From Narthecium ossifragum (taxonomy: Eukaryota > Streptophyta > Magnoliopsida > Dioscoreales > Nartheciaceae): DNA of 64,000 nt. A program made the position numbers and the translations under genes. This document shows, piece by piece, positions 21,870 through 32,542 of this stretch. The stretch is from assembly GCA_963920575.1 (NCBI GenBank), contig OY986967.1, positions 5,537,166-5,601,165 of the forward strand, read 5' to 3'. Each line of letters starts with the position of its first letter. The first letter of the stretch is position 1. The notes under the pieces were generated by a model. That model was not told the origin of the DNA. It saw only the letters and a list, made by a program, of their open reading frames with translations, and did not search any database.

Positions 21870-22830
21870 CCTAATGCCCTTGGACAAGGATAAATTACCA
21901 GAATATCCTTTTTATCGGTCATATATGTTTTTGGACCGAAATACCCCCAAAGCAGGTAGAGGTGCCTTTACATATATTTTCGGACCATTATACCCCTAGA
22001 GGTTTAAAATGACCAAAATACCCTCGACCCCCATAGCTTGTGTGGGATGCCATCAAAGCTTTAAGGAGGCTGATATGAGGGTAAAATTATCAAAATACCC
22101 TTTTGGTACTTTGATTGGTGTAGAGCCCATATATGTTTTGGACAAGAATACCCCTAAAGTAGATGATACTTTAAAGGGTGGAGCATATTTGTCGTGTGCA
22201 TGTGGAAAATGTGCATTTAGAGTAAATGACCAAAATACCCCTGAGGGGCTAAATGACCAAAATACCCTTTTTCATGTTTTGGTTTGTATAGGATGCCTTC
22301 AAACCCATCATGAACTATTTTGGAATGTTGTAGGTGGGTCAAGCCTATATTTGGCTAGAATGACCAAAATACCCCTAGAAGGTAAAACTTACCAAAATGC
22401 CCTTTATGCTTTCAGTTTATAAAAACCATACGAGGATATTTCTTAGATATTGTAGGGATCCTGAACACATATTTTAGTCAAAATTCCCAAAATACCCATG
22501 ATGGGTAAAATTACCAAAATGCCCCCAAGGCCTTTTAATTTAAGTAGGATGTTATCTGAACCATGTAAAAGGCATGATGGAGTATAGGAGAGAGTGTAAG
22601 GATATATTTCACTTAAATCCCCAAAATACCATTGATGTGATAAAATTACCAAAATGCCTCTATATCTTCTTAGCTTTTGTAGGATGCCGTAAAAGGTATA
22701 TAGGGTCATGATAAGATGTTTTAGAGAGTGCATGCATGTCTTTTGTTCTGACTTCCCAAAATATCCTTGGGCGGGTAAACTTACCAAAACACCCTTTGTT
22801 CTCCCGATTTGTGTAGGATACCATCAAAAT
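21870..22830. repeat. Interspersed CCAAAATACCC words in the solo LTR
   Basis: About a dozen copies of ACCAAAATACCC or ACCAAAATGCCC at irregular 25-110 bp spacing. The same word occurs several times in the element 3 LTRs (28420-28980, 42420-42980). Confidence 0.8.
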
Positions 22831-23064
22831 CATGGAGGGTCACATATAGAGCAATGTATATGTGTTGTATGTGTTTGAGCCTATATGTTTGGTAATGTGC
22901 CTTCGAGTAATATTCGAAGCGAGTAGGGGTAATTTCGTAAATACTCCAAAGTTTGACCTTAGTCAAAATTGGTGTCTACAACTACCAACTTTACATTGGA
23001 TCTTTATATACAGGAATTCTATTACATAAGTATCCACAATATGTTTTTGATGATTATTTTGCAG

Positions 23065-23314
23065 GTTTGTTTCCTCTTGCTTTCGCCATTGTGGATGCGG
23101 AGAACGAGGAAAACTGGTCATAGTTTTTTGTTCGTTTGAAAGCGATCCTATCAACAGAACGGATTATCACATTCATCTCGGATAGGAACGTTGGTCTCTT
23201 GAAAACAATGCCAGAGGTGTTTCCTGGTTGTCTTCATAGTTTCTTCTATCACTTGAAGCAAAATCTGAGAAGTTGTTTTAGCGGGAGAATTTCAAATGGT
23301 GCTTTCAAGGACAC
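23065..23314 (+). pseudogene. MULE transposase, catalytic exon first half (copy A)
   Basis: Follows the AG acceptor: GLFPLAFAIVDAENEENW, then an in-frame TAG where copy B has Trp. Then LKAILSTERIITFISDRNVG, where SDRN carries the second catalytic Asp, and FYHLKQNLRSCFSGR. The exon is cut at 23314 by insertion of element 2, with target GACAC (23310-23314). It continues after 53910. Confidence 0.85.
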
Positions 23315-24645
23315 TGTTAGCTAAAATAATGGATAGCCAATCAATGATTAACATGTCAGCATAATAAATATAATCAACAGAATGTCACATCCAAATCGAG
23401 TGATATCGCCCAAAGATAAGTTCATCACCTTAAAGAATGATATTGTTCAGAGAAGTCTATCGATAACGTCAAGAGAAGTTTATCGATATCATTCAGAGAA
23501 ATTTATCGATATCGTTCAAGAGAGATTTATCAATATCGTTTAAGAGAAGTTTATCGATATCATTCAGAGAAATTTATCGATATCGTTCAAGAGAAATTTA
23601 TCGATATCACTTAGAGAAATCTATCGATATCGCCCAGAGTAGTTTATCGATATCGTCTAGAGAAGTTTATCGATATCGTCCAAAGAAGCTTATCGATATC
23701 ACCCAGAGTAGTTTATCGATATCGTCTAGAGAAGTTTATCGATATCGTTCAGAAAAGACTTGGTTCATTTATAGATAACAAGGTGTCAGTCTTGAACGAT
23801 AAAGAAGTGAAATAAGAAAAAACACCAATCAAAGAAGATAACCTTACACAAGCCTACCAACCCAACGCAACCTTCATCGGCTAGAAGCTTATCGCCCAGA
23901 CGCAAACGTTATCGGCCAAAGCAAAGAATGAAGAAACGAGGAAACATCGGAGAACATGGGACACACGGCTCATCTAGAGTAAAAGATGGAAAACAACAGA
24001 GAACGTGCTGGACTAAGCAGTTGAACTGCTCTAGTATAATAGTTTTCTTTCGTCACCATGTAGCCTCTCTCGCAAACTTCAACAGAGCATGTGTGCCTGG
24101 TTTTCATTATGTCCTTTATGATGTTTTTCGTTCCTGTAAGTTGATTATTGCTTTAATACAATGTCATCGTTTCTTCAATTCTTAGTTAGTCTTTTATGTT
24201 TTAAGTAGTTAGATTACTGTTTTAGATGGATAATCTAGGTTTAAATAGTTTCTTTACTTAAAGTTTTTTTTACTGCTTTTCCTTAGAATAATTTAATATC
24301 AGAAGTTTTACTTCTTAGATTAAATTAAGTTAATAAGTAGATTTAGATGTGTTTTTCTGGATTTAGTAATTTAGGTTGATCTTTATCTTTTATTTAATTA
24401 ATTCTGTAATCCTAGATAATTTAAGGCATTCATTAGGTTAATTTAGATTATTTTAAGTTAATCTTGATATTTAGTCTTAATTAGATTATTAAATTAGGTT
24501 TAATCTAGATTTCCATATTACTTGACTTCTCTGGTTCGATTATTCAAAGGAGTAGAACTTAACTGCAATCATCTGATACTTAAGTGTGGAATAGGATTTG
24601 ACCTTGACTATTTAACTGGTCAACGGTTAGATTTCCTCTCTAACA
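23315..24645 (+). repeat. 5' LTR of element 2 (1331 bp)
   Basis: Begins TGTTAGCTAAAATAATGG and ends TTTCCTCTCTAACA. Internal tandem repeats occupy about 23434-23760. The promoter box reads TATAATA (24035-24041), one A fewer than TATAAATA in the 3' LTR. Confidence 0.93.
23434..23760. repeat. Tandem repeat (about 30 bp) in the element 2 5' LTR
   Basis: About ten units of AGAAGTTTATCGATATCGTTC type. Each contains the palindrome CGATATCG or ATCGATAT. Confidence 0.9.
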
Positions 24646-24650
24646 TTTTT

Positions 24651-24669
24651 TGGCACGCCCAGTGGGACC
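24651..24669 (+). other. Primer binding site of element 2
   Basis: TGGCACGCCCAGTGGGACC starts five bases (TTTTT) after the 5' LTR, with one difference from elements 1 and 3. Confidence 0.82.
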
Positions 24670-24683
24670 TGTGTCAAGTCTTT

Positions 24684-27031
24684 ATGGAAATCGGTCAAAT
24701 TGGACCAGACTGTATGGTCGTCACTAGAACTGGGTTGGATACTAACAGTGGTGGTGGAAATGCTGATCACGGCGATAGCCCACCAGTTTTAGTTGTTAGT
24801 GAAGATGAGCCCATTCTTCCTCCACCTTTCGACCAACCACACATGCCTCCGCCCGTTCCCCCACCACACATAGAATATCGAGATAGGGTGGTTTATCGCT
24901 CTGTAGAACGAGGAAACACATCGGCCAGAGGTGGCCTAGATCCAGGAAACATAACGTCGATTACAGCCCAAACTATGGTCGATGAAGCTTTGCATGCTAA
25001 TAACCAGCAAATGGCAAGCCACATTGTTGTGGCTTTAAGACCTTTTATCGATACCATGCAAACCTTTATCAATGCTGCTTTACCACATACAAGTTTTGGG
25101 CAAAATAATTTAAGGCCAACCGTGCCAATGATGCCTAGTGGCCAAAATACAACTCAGAACAATCGACCTTTTCCGCCTAACACTGTTGTCGGCCCTGGTG
25201 GTCAAAATGGTTTTGTTCTTTTGCAAAATCCATTGCACAGTCAAAACCTTATTGGTCAAAATAGTCAAGTTGGACAGACTAGTTCAACTCATCATCGGCC
25301 ATCGATGAATAATGACAATGGCCAGAGACCGATTTTTATCGGTCAGAACCCTGGGTTATTTCCATCGCCAACACAAATACCTCCTATTGGTGAGATAGTA
25401 AACCCTGGGGGTATACCAAACATTGGCGTCCCTCCTCTTCAAGGAATGCAAGGCAGTGTTGTGCCTCCTCCACAAGGAGCGTCAAATAATGGAGACCCTT
25501 TTAGTCAAGGGATACCAATAGGTGGAATCCCTCAGAACATTCCCCAGAACGTTCCTCAAAATATCCCTCAGAACATTCTTCAGAATGTTCCTTTTAATGG
25601 CCAGAATTTTGTTTTCCCAAATAATGGCCAAAATATCGGCCAAAATAATAACTTAGGCGCTCAAGGCCAATGGCTTCCACAGAATAACTTTGGCCAACAA
25701 GGTGGCCAGGGTAATCGGCCAAGTAGGGTATAATTTTTATAATCCAAGAATGGGCGATGGTCAGCAAGTGGGCTATCCCCCTCCTCAGAATAATTATCGA
25801 CTATTTGAGGTACCACTGGTTTATGCTCGACAACCAAATGAGCAATATGATCAAATATATAATAATCCCCTTTATAATCAGGCCGATGTTCTGTGGGAAC
25901 AAGTTACTGAAATTTTACAAGAGCAAATAGGTTTAGGACGACCAGCAACCCGTCCAACTTATAGGAAACCTTATCCGGATTTGGTTGATCAAATGTACCC
26001 ACTTCCTAGGAACTATAAAGTTTCAGAGTTTACCTTATTCTCTGGTGTAGATGAAATATCAACCATTGAGCATATAGGGAAATTCTCCATGCAATGTGGA
26101 GAAGTGAACGATTTTGTCAAGCTTAGGTTATTCCCTAACTCCTTGTCTGGGGTAGCTTACTCTTGGTTCATTAAATTATCACCCAACTCTATTCAGAGTT
26201 GGCAGCAGATGGAACATGCTTTTCATTCTCAATTTTATAAGTCTGAACCAGAGATAACTATGGCCAATTTAGCTCAACTGAGGCAGCGGCCAGAAGAGAA
26301 TGCTGAGTCGTTCTTACAACGATTTAAAAGAGCAAGAAGTAGATGTTTCATTCCCTTACCTGAAAGGGAATTCGTAAAAATCGCTCAAAGTGGATTAGCC
26401 TTTGAACTTAAAAAGAAGTTCCAAGATAGAGATTTTATCGATCTATTTCAATTACAGACCAGCGCTATACGCAATGAACAACTGTTAAGGGAGGAAGATA
26501 AAAATGAAATCATCGTCCAAAGGGACATATTATAGAGACACCAACTATGAAATAAATCAAGTTAGTGACGTCGATGTAGAAAACTATAATATGGACGATG
26601 TTTGTTTAGCTGAGCTTCTAAAGGGAAAACTTTATATTTGTAAAGCACTTGCTAAACTTAAGCGAGAGCTTAAGGGTAAAGAAGTAGTCAGAGACAGTAA
26701 ACGTCATGCAAGAAAGTTTTCTTTTGATATTTCAAAGGCCAATCAAATCTTTGATCAATTACTGAAAGATAAACAAGTTAAATTGAAAGATGGACATGCT
26801 ATGCCAAGCCTTGATGAAATCAAGGACAAAAGATATTGTAAATGACATAATGCTTGGTCACATCACACTAATCAATGTTTGGCTTTCCGTAATGTTTTGC
26901 AGGATACGATTGACTCCGGTAGGACTGGTTTCCCAGCCAAACACATGGGAGTTGATACAAATCCATTCCCCAAGGCTGCTCCAGAGGGGATGGTGTTGAC
27001 TGATGTGGCAAACTTCAAATTGCCAAAATTC
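24684..27031 (+). pseudogene. gag of element 2
   Basis: Starts at ATG 24684 (MEIGQIGPDCMVV). A long Asn/Gln/Pro-rich region (VPQNIPQNI type repeats near 25560) is followed by the capsid region with MYPLPRNYKV and GVAYSWFIKLSPNSI (about 25990-26190) and the helix LRQRPEENAESFLQRF. Frame changes occur near 25725 and 26510 and a stop at 26845, close to the knuckle. Homology continues to 27031, where element 3 interrupts it, and resumes at 43145. The protein packages the retrotransposon RNA; this copy cannot be made as one chain. Confidence 0.87.
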
Positions 27032-27036
27032 AAGAT

Positions 27037-29140
27037 TGTTCGCAAATAAAACGTCGATCTCGTGGGAACGAGATCTCTATCTTATTTTCGAGCATATCAT
27101 TTTTTATTTCAATTTCGTTCAAGGAAATTGCAGATAAAGTTGAGGGAGCACCGTCCGAGCTTTGAAGCCGCCGGCACATCGCAGATAAAGTTGACGAAGC
27201 TCCTTGGTCGACAGCGTCCAAACTTCAAGGTTGGTGAAGATAGGGGAAGCCGCAACACCTGGATATGGGCTTCGTCACTATGGAGGTATGGCAGCTAGAT
27301 ATCTCCGATCCTGGAGTCTTTAGGCTGTTGGAGTTGAGGGAGCACCCAGTCCGATCCCCATCGCCGTCGAGGGGACTAGCTGGAAACAGAGAACAGGGGA
27401 AGCACCGTTGGGGGTTGATGATGAGGCGTCGGAGAGGGTGATGCCGATGGAGTATGGGTTTCGCCGGCTGGAGCAGAGAGGATGACAAGTTCTTTGGGCT
27501 CCTCAAGCTAGAACAGAGGTGGTCGACGGCGATGGGTTTGCTCGAGCTGGATCAGTGGACGACGGTGATGGGTTCGGACCGGCTCGAGGAAGACGACGGC
27601 GACGATATCCTTTGGGTTGGGCGACGACGGAAATCTCCTCAGCTGGATCAAGAAGGCCGACGGCGAGCTCCTCCTTTGGCGGCAGCGATGGGTTCTTTGG
27701 GTTTCCGCCGGTTAAGGAAGGTGATGGGGATCCTTGAGGAGTGGCGATGGATGGTTTCCTCCGGCTGGATCAATGAAGGCGACGGCAATGGGTTCCTCGA
27801 CGAGCTCCTTGGGCTGGATCAAGAACGCCGACGATGGGTGTCCTCGGGCTGGAGCAGAGGTGAGCAGCAGCGACGATCTCCTTCTTCCTTCCTTTCTTCT
27901 CTCTGCTTCTCCAGCCTCTCTTCTCTCCTTACTTTCTATTTTTTGCCAGCCCCTTGCTTTGTTCCTTTCTCCTCTTCTTATAGGAATCAGGGTCTGTTGA
28001 GAGATCTGTTTGAGACCTCCATGAGATACGCCCGGGGCTCATGGGATTTTATCCTGGGTGTTGAGATTTGGTTCTCAACCAGGTTGTTGGGAGGTTGGGA
28101 CGTGGCATTTGTTGAGCTACGGGATTTCCTAACCATTTAGATTAGGTTGGGATTTGGCATTTGAATTTGAAACGTCCATTTAAATTTGAAGGTTCGAATG
28201 GCTTTGTTTAAATTTGAATGTCTCATTTAAATTTCAAGTTCATCTATGAACTTGTTTGAATTTCGAATATTTATTCAATTTTCAAGTATTTATCTTGAAT
28301 TTGAATAATTATCCGGCTGTCGGACATTTGTCCAAATTTTGAATGTCTTGTTTGAATTTTGAATTTCATGTGATATTTGGAGAATTTACTGAAATATCCC
28401 CGGGCAAGCCGGTTGTAAATTACCAAAATACCCTTTTTATCGGTCATATGTATTTTGGACCGAAATGCCCCCAGGGTAGAGAAAATACCTCTATTTTAGA
28501 TTTTCACACCCCTGAAGATGTGAAATGACCAAAATGCCCCTTGGGGTTAAATGACCAAAATACCCTTTTGGTCTGGTTGTTTTAGGCGCGACGCATGGCA
28601 ACGCGACTTTTGTGTGTGTCATGGACACGTGCGCGCATTATGTGACGCGCATATTTTAGACTTGATGTATGCAAGTCATGTGTGCGTGCATGGCACGCGA
28701 ATCGCCCTGGTCGGGACTTAGGCGAATTTGAGTTTGGGTATTTGTTTGGGTTTATTTTGAATTTTCGGATTTTTTTCTTTATTTATTTCAGGGAATTTTC
28801 TATAATGCCCCTGAGGCTGTGGAAAATTATCAACACGCCCCTATATTTACACAGCTTATTTAAGATGCCGTCAAAGCTATGTAAGGGCTATTTTGGAATG
28901 CAGTGGGAGATTTAGACATGTATTTTGGTCTAAATTCCCAAAATACCCTTGGGTGGATAAATTTACCAAAATTTCCTTGTTCCTCCGGTTTGTATAGGAT
29001 GCCGTCAAAACCGGGAATATGTAGGTAATTTGGATGGACTCGACTGTGTATGAGCCAGTTTGGATTTGGTGCATGCGGATTTAGTCAGGGGAATTCCGCA
29101 AATATTATCAACTTAGCCTTAACTAAAATCGATGTCAACA
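27037..29140 (-). repeat. 3' LTR of element 3 (2104 bp, shortened)
   Basis: Plus strand from TGTTCGCAAATAAAACG to CGATGTCAACA. Compared with the other LTR, it lacks the segment equivalent to about 40853-41127. The junction lies at about 27131-27134, where both flanks share GCAG/GAGATAAAG-like words. Confidence 0.93.
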
Positions 29141-29151
29141 GATGCCCCCTC
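29141..29151 (-). other. Polypurine tract of element 3
   Basis: Minus-strand GAGGGGGCATC directly before the 3' LTR start TGTTGACATCG. Confidence 0.65.
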
Positions 29152-29159
29152 GAGGCATG

Positions 29160-30830
29160 CGTGTGAAATTTATGTGATTTGAACACGCAGGGCTCGAAAA
29201 TTTCGCGTTGGCATAGCGATTTCATTTGCTGTAGGATTACTTGTGAAATTTGGAAAGTTTGAATGATATGAGTGATGCTTTACCGTGATGTATATATTGG
29301 CTGGGCATCACAAAGGTTGGTTTACTTGCTTGTGCTATTTATGTGCACAAGCATGTTGTCTTCATACAGTGGATCAGTATGTGACTGAAGCTGTTGTTAC
29401 ATATCTTTTTTTTTGTTTCAAGATCTTTGGACAAAGTATTTGATTTAAGTTTGGACCTGGCCAAGGGAACCCAGGTAGGATTAGGACTCATTTGGTACTC
29501 GTAAGACCAAAACCCCAGCTTTGGTTGGATTATTTTGGTGTAATCCGGCTAAGATTCAGTTCGGGAAGAGTTCTAATTTATTTTGAATTCTTCCAAAACC
29601 AGTTTCACTTTTCTCCCTTTTCTTAACCACTCGATAGCTCTCAATATTGGTAGTTTGGCAAGATCGCGTTGGAATCCGATCTTATCTTTCATGCTGCCCT
29701 TATATATATCCGGGCCACTCTGCTCGCGTGACTCTTTTGGAGGCTTTCTCAATAACGAGAGTTTTCTTCTCTCTTACCAAAAAAAATCCAACGTTCAGGA
29801 GGTGGACAAAGAGGATTTGGAGCTTTCTTCCATCCAGGTCTTTTTCTTTTGCCTGCTTGCTTTCATATTATGATGGTCGACAGCCTCCTCTTTTTATTGC
29901 CAAGTTTTGATGCGTTTTATTTTTGATTGGATTGCATGCCCATGCTTCTTATTCCCGCATATGCATGCTCTGTTTCTTTGTTTTGGCCGCATCTTCTTTA
30001 TTTCCACATACTTTTCTTTTCTCCCGTTATATTTTTTTTGAGAGTGTCATTGGAGGTATCTAGTAAGCTCGATACTCTCGGAGAAGGACAGCAAGCAATC
30101 CGGCAACATATGGATGTCTTGCAATCACTTTTGGTGAGCGACAATGGCAGGGAGTGCCAGCGAACCCTTGGGAACTCGCCAAGGTTGTTGTATAATACTT
30201 AGACTTGGACACTGCAGGAAGTTGCTGCAGTTGCCGGCCAGTGCTTTGGAACCCATTCCCATGCTTCTTCCATGTTCATCCTTGCCTCAAGGCTTAGGTG
30301 ATAGTTTTGTTTTTCCGGGAAGTTTCTCAGGTGGTGAAGAGGGGCTCCGGCCATGGTGGACAAGACCGGCACGAGATCATCCTTTTCTCCTTCTTTCTTT
30401 CCTTCGTTTCCTCTGTTTTGTTTTGTTGCCTTTTCTTTTCCCTTTTTTTTTTGTTCTGTTTCCAGCATTTTCCTTTTCTGGTTCCTTCTTTGTTTAGATG
30501 ACTGCTTTGCTTCTCCAGGAGTTTGGGATCATAAAGAAGGCCAAGGCGTTGTGCGGTGTTGTTTGGGATCAGGCCGAGAAGTCTCTGAAGAGGCTTTGGC
30601 CGCCGTTCCTTTGCGTTTTTTTTTCACAAGAACTTTGTTGGTGAAGAGGAAGAAAGTTGCTGGGAGAGATCGGCGGGGACTTTAGTTTCCCCTCTGAGGT
30701 ATATCTTTTCCTTTTACTCTTCTTCTTCTTCTCCATTGTATGGTTCCAGCTTTCTTTCTTTCTTTTTTTTTCCTTTCTGTTGTGCTGCATGTTTTTTTTT
30801 CCGTATGTACTGATTCTTTTTATAGCAGGA
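29160..30830 (+). other. Possible 5' exons and leader of the antisense gene in element 3
   Basis: T- and CT-rich (30370-30830) with short open stretches such as LDTLGEGQQAIRQHMDVLQS (30066-30125). Splice sites cannot be assigned reliably. No other gene recognised. Confidence 0.35.
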
Positions 30831-31881
30831 TGGCGAGTTTATCTTCCTCTAAAGATATTGAGGCGTGCACTCCTTTGGCACAGTTGGCGGCTCGGTCGAA
30901 GATATTTGTTATCAAAGACGAGGACGAGGCCTCTTATACCGTAACTTGTAGGATTGCCGAAGGGAAGATTGATCAAAAGGACAGTTTCCGAGGTAGCGCG
31001 CGACCTTCTTTTGACGCCGTGCTGCTTTACCCATTGGCGAACGACCCAACATCTGTGCCGCTCCCTTGTCTTGCCGGTCGTTTGATTTCTGAGGAGCTGG
31101 ACTGGACCAACTACATTCATGAATTTTATGGACCTTCTGCCACATATGTGAAGTGGGGCCAGGACATCTTAGAGATGAAGTCTTCGAATTTTCGGAAGTC
31201 AGGAATATATGGCCCGGTATATTGTTCACTCGGCCGTTACTCGATAAACGAACAGTTCTTTTGTAGCCTGATGGAGAGATGGAACCCGCAGACTAACACT
31301 TTTATGTTTCTACACGGGGAGATGACAGTGACCTTGCTAGATGTTTTTCATCTTGGCGGTTTTTTTATCACTGGGGACATGTACGAGGAGTACCTGCCTG
31401 ATGAGAATAATGTCTTGAAGAATGCGAAGGGTAATATGAATGTTCATCTTTATCCTCCTGCGGCATTCAACTTTTGCAAATATGAAAGGAATTGGCCGGA
31501 GATAGCAATAAAGTTTCTTTTAAAGACTGGATGCAGTATTTTTGCAAGAACCAGGCTTCTGATCCGCGCGCGGTTCTTGGTGGCCAAGTTTTCACGGTGG
31601 CTTTTCTTTCAATTTGGTTATGTCGTTTCGCCATTCGGGGGCCAGAACCTTGTATCCGTCCAGGCGTCTTCGTACCAGCGAGCTTGATGGCTTTGGGGAG
31701 ATCATATTCGTTGGCTCCAGCGGTACTGTGCTCTTTGTATAGAGATATGAGGATAATGAGTTCACACCCAGCAGGACCGGGTTTTGCAAGTAAAGGCTTC
31801 TCAGAGGATTTTTTTTTGATTCGGGTGAGTTCAAGGACAGGTGTGTGTGTATATACACCTCTCCTATTGAGCTCAAGATAG
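30831..31881 (+). pseudogene. Antisense plant-mobile-domain gene of element 3
   Basis: Opposite in direction to gag-pol. From ATG 30831 (MASLSSSKDIEAC) the frame reads plant mobile domain sequence: LDWTNYIHEFYG, FLHGEMTVTLLDVFHLGGF. It changes frame near 31500 into VSFKDWMQYFCKNQ, AFLSIWLCRFAIRGPEP and SLAPAVLCSLYRDM, then degenerates near 31800. Short frames at 29583-30500, with CT-rich leader sequence, may be upstream exons. Element 2 has an equivalent gene at the same place. A single frame change separates this copy from an open domain. Confidence 0.75.
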
Positions 31882-32093
31882 ATAGGAGCAGAGCTTTTAG
31901 AGACTGTTCCTATACGCCAATATTCGATCTTTGCTATTTGAAGGTTTGTATGCTCATATAAGTTTCAAGGACACAATTTTGTTTGTATCCCTGCGAGACT
32001 TAATGTCGCGTGAGAATGGGTATTGTCTGTGTGCAATGCATACTCATAATTTAATGTGCACTTGTAAAATGCAAAGCAATTTTATTTCTGCTA
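31882..32093. other. Spacer after the antisense gene
   Basis: No coding frame; leads into the tandem repeats at 32094. Confidence 0.4.
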
Positions 32094-32540
32094 TCAGTTT
32101 AGGCTCGTGAAGCTCAGAGCATTGTGGATGAGAAAATGTTGTGCCTATAGTTTTACTCGCAAGGCTTAGAGTAATATTACTTCAGTTTAGGCTCGTGAAG
32201 CTTGGAGCATTGTGTATTAAAATTTATGGTTTGCCAACATTTTATACTCGTATGGCTTGGAGTATTGTTGCTTACAGTTTAGGCTCGTGAAGCTTGGAGC
32301 ACTGTGTGTTAAAAATTTGTGTTTTGCCAACAGTTTATACTCATATGGCTTGGAGTATAGTTGCTTGCCGTTTAGGCCCGTGAAGCTTGGGGCATACATA
32401 TATATTTTGTGTGCTGTCAGTTTAGGCTCGTGAAGCTCGGAGCATTGTAGATGAGAAAATATTGTGCCTATAGTTGATACTCGCAAGGCTTAGAGTAATA
32501 TTGCTTCAGTTTAGGCTCGTGAAGCTTGGAGCATACATAT
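32094..32540. repeat. Tandem repeats downstream of pol in element 3
   Basis: About five imperfect units built from TTTAGGCTCGTGAAGCTTGGAGCAT followed by a variable part with TATACTCGCAAGGCTTAGAGTA. Unit length is about 60-90 bases. Located between the end of gag-pol and the end of the antisense gene. Confidence 0.88.
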
Positions 32541-32542
32541 AT

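Larger units (their letters stand above)
19590..22980 (-). mobile_element. Solo LTR (3391 bp) related to element 3, in the transposase intron
   Basis: The 5-bp duplication ACTAC flanks it (19585-19589, 22981-22985). The plus strand opens TGTTCAACAATAAAATCG and ends GTCAAAATTGGTGTCTACA, recognisably like the element 3 LTR ends. It also shares with it CATCATTTACATCCCC (19769) and the run of CCAAAATACCC words. A TATAAATA box at 20556-20549 on the minus strand fits minus orientation. No internal retrotransposon sequence remains. The uninterrupted site is present at 58968-58972. A hAT MITE accounts for 704 bp of the length. Confidence 0.87.
19061..23064 (+). other. Transposase intron carrying minisatellite and a solo LTR (copy A)
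   Basis: Donor GAAG/GTTAGA at 19060-19061 and acceptor TTTTGCAG ending at 23064 restore the frame GNEGLFPLAF across the intron. Without the solo LTR and its duplication the intron would be about 600 bases, mostly minisatellite. Its end (ACATTGGATCTTTATATAC to TCCACAATG) is nearly identical to sequence at 55620-55675, 58975-59030 and 61020-61075. Confidence 0.75.

Noticed and set aside
27454..28140. 228-codon open frame in the element 3 LTR (repeated at 41450)
   Set aside because: It lies wholly in the LTR on the strand opposite to the element, is GC-rich and repetitive (LDQ, WR, GDG words); the two LTRs do not preserve it as one frame.
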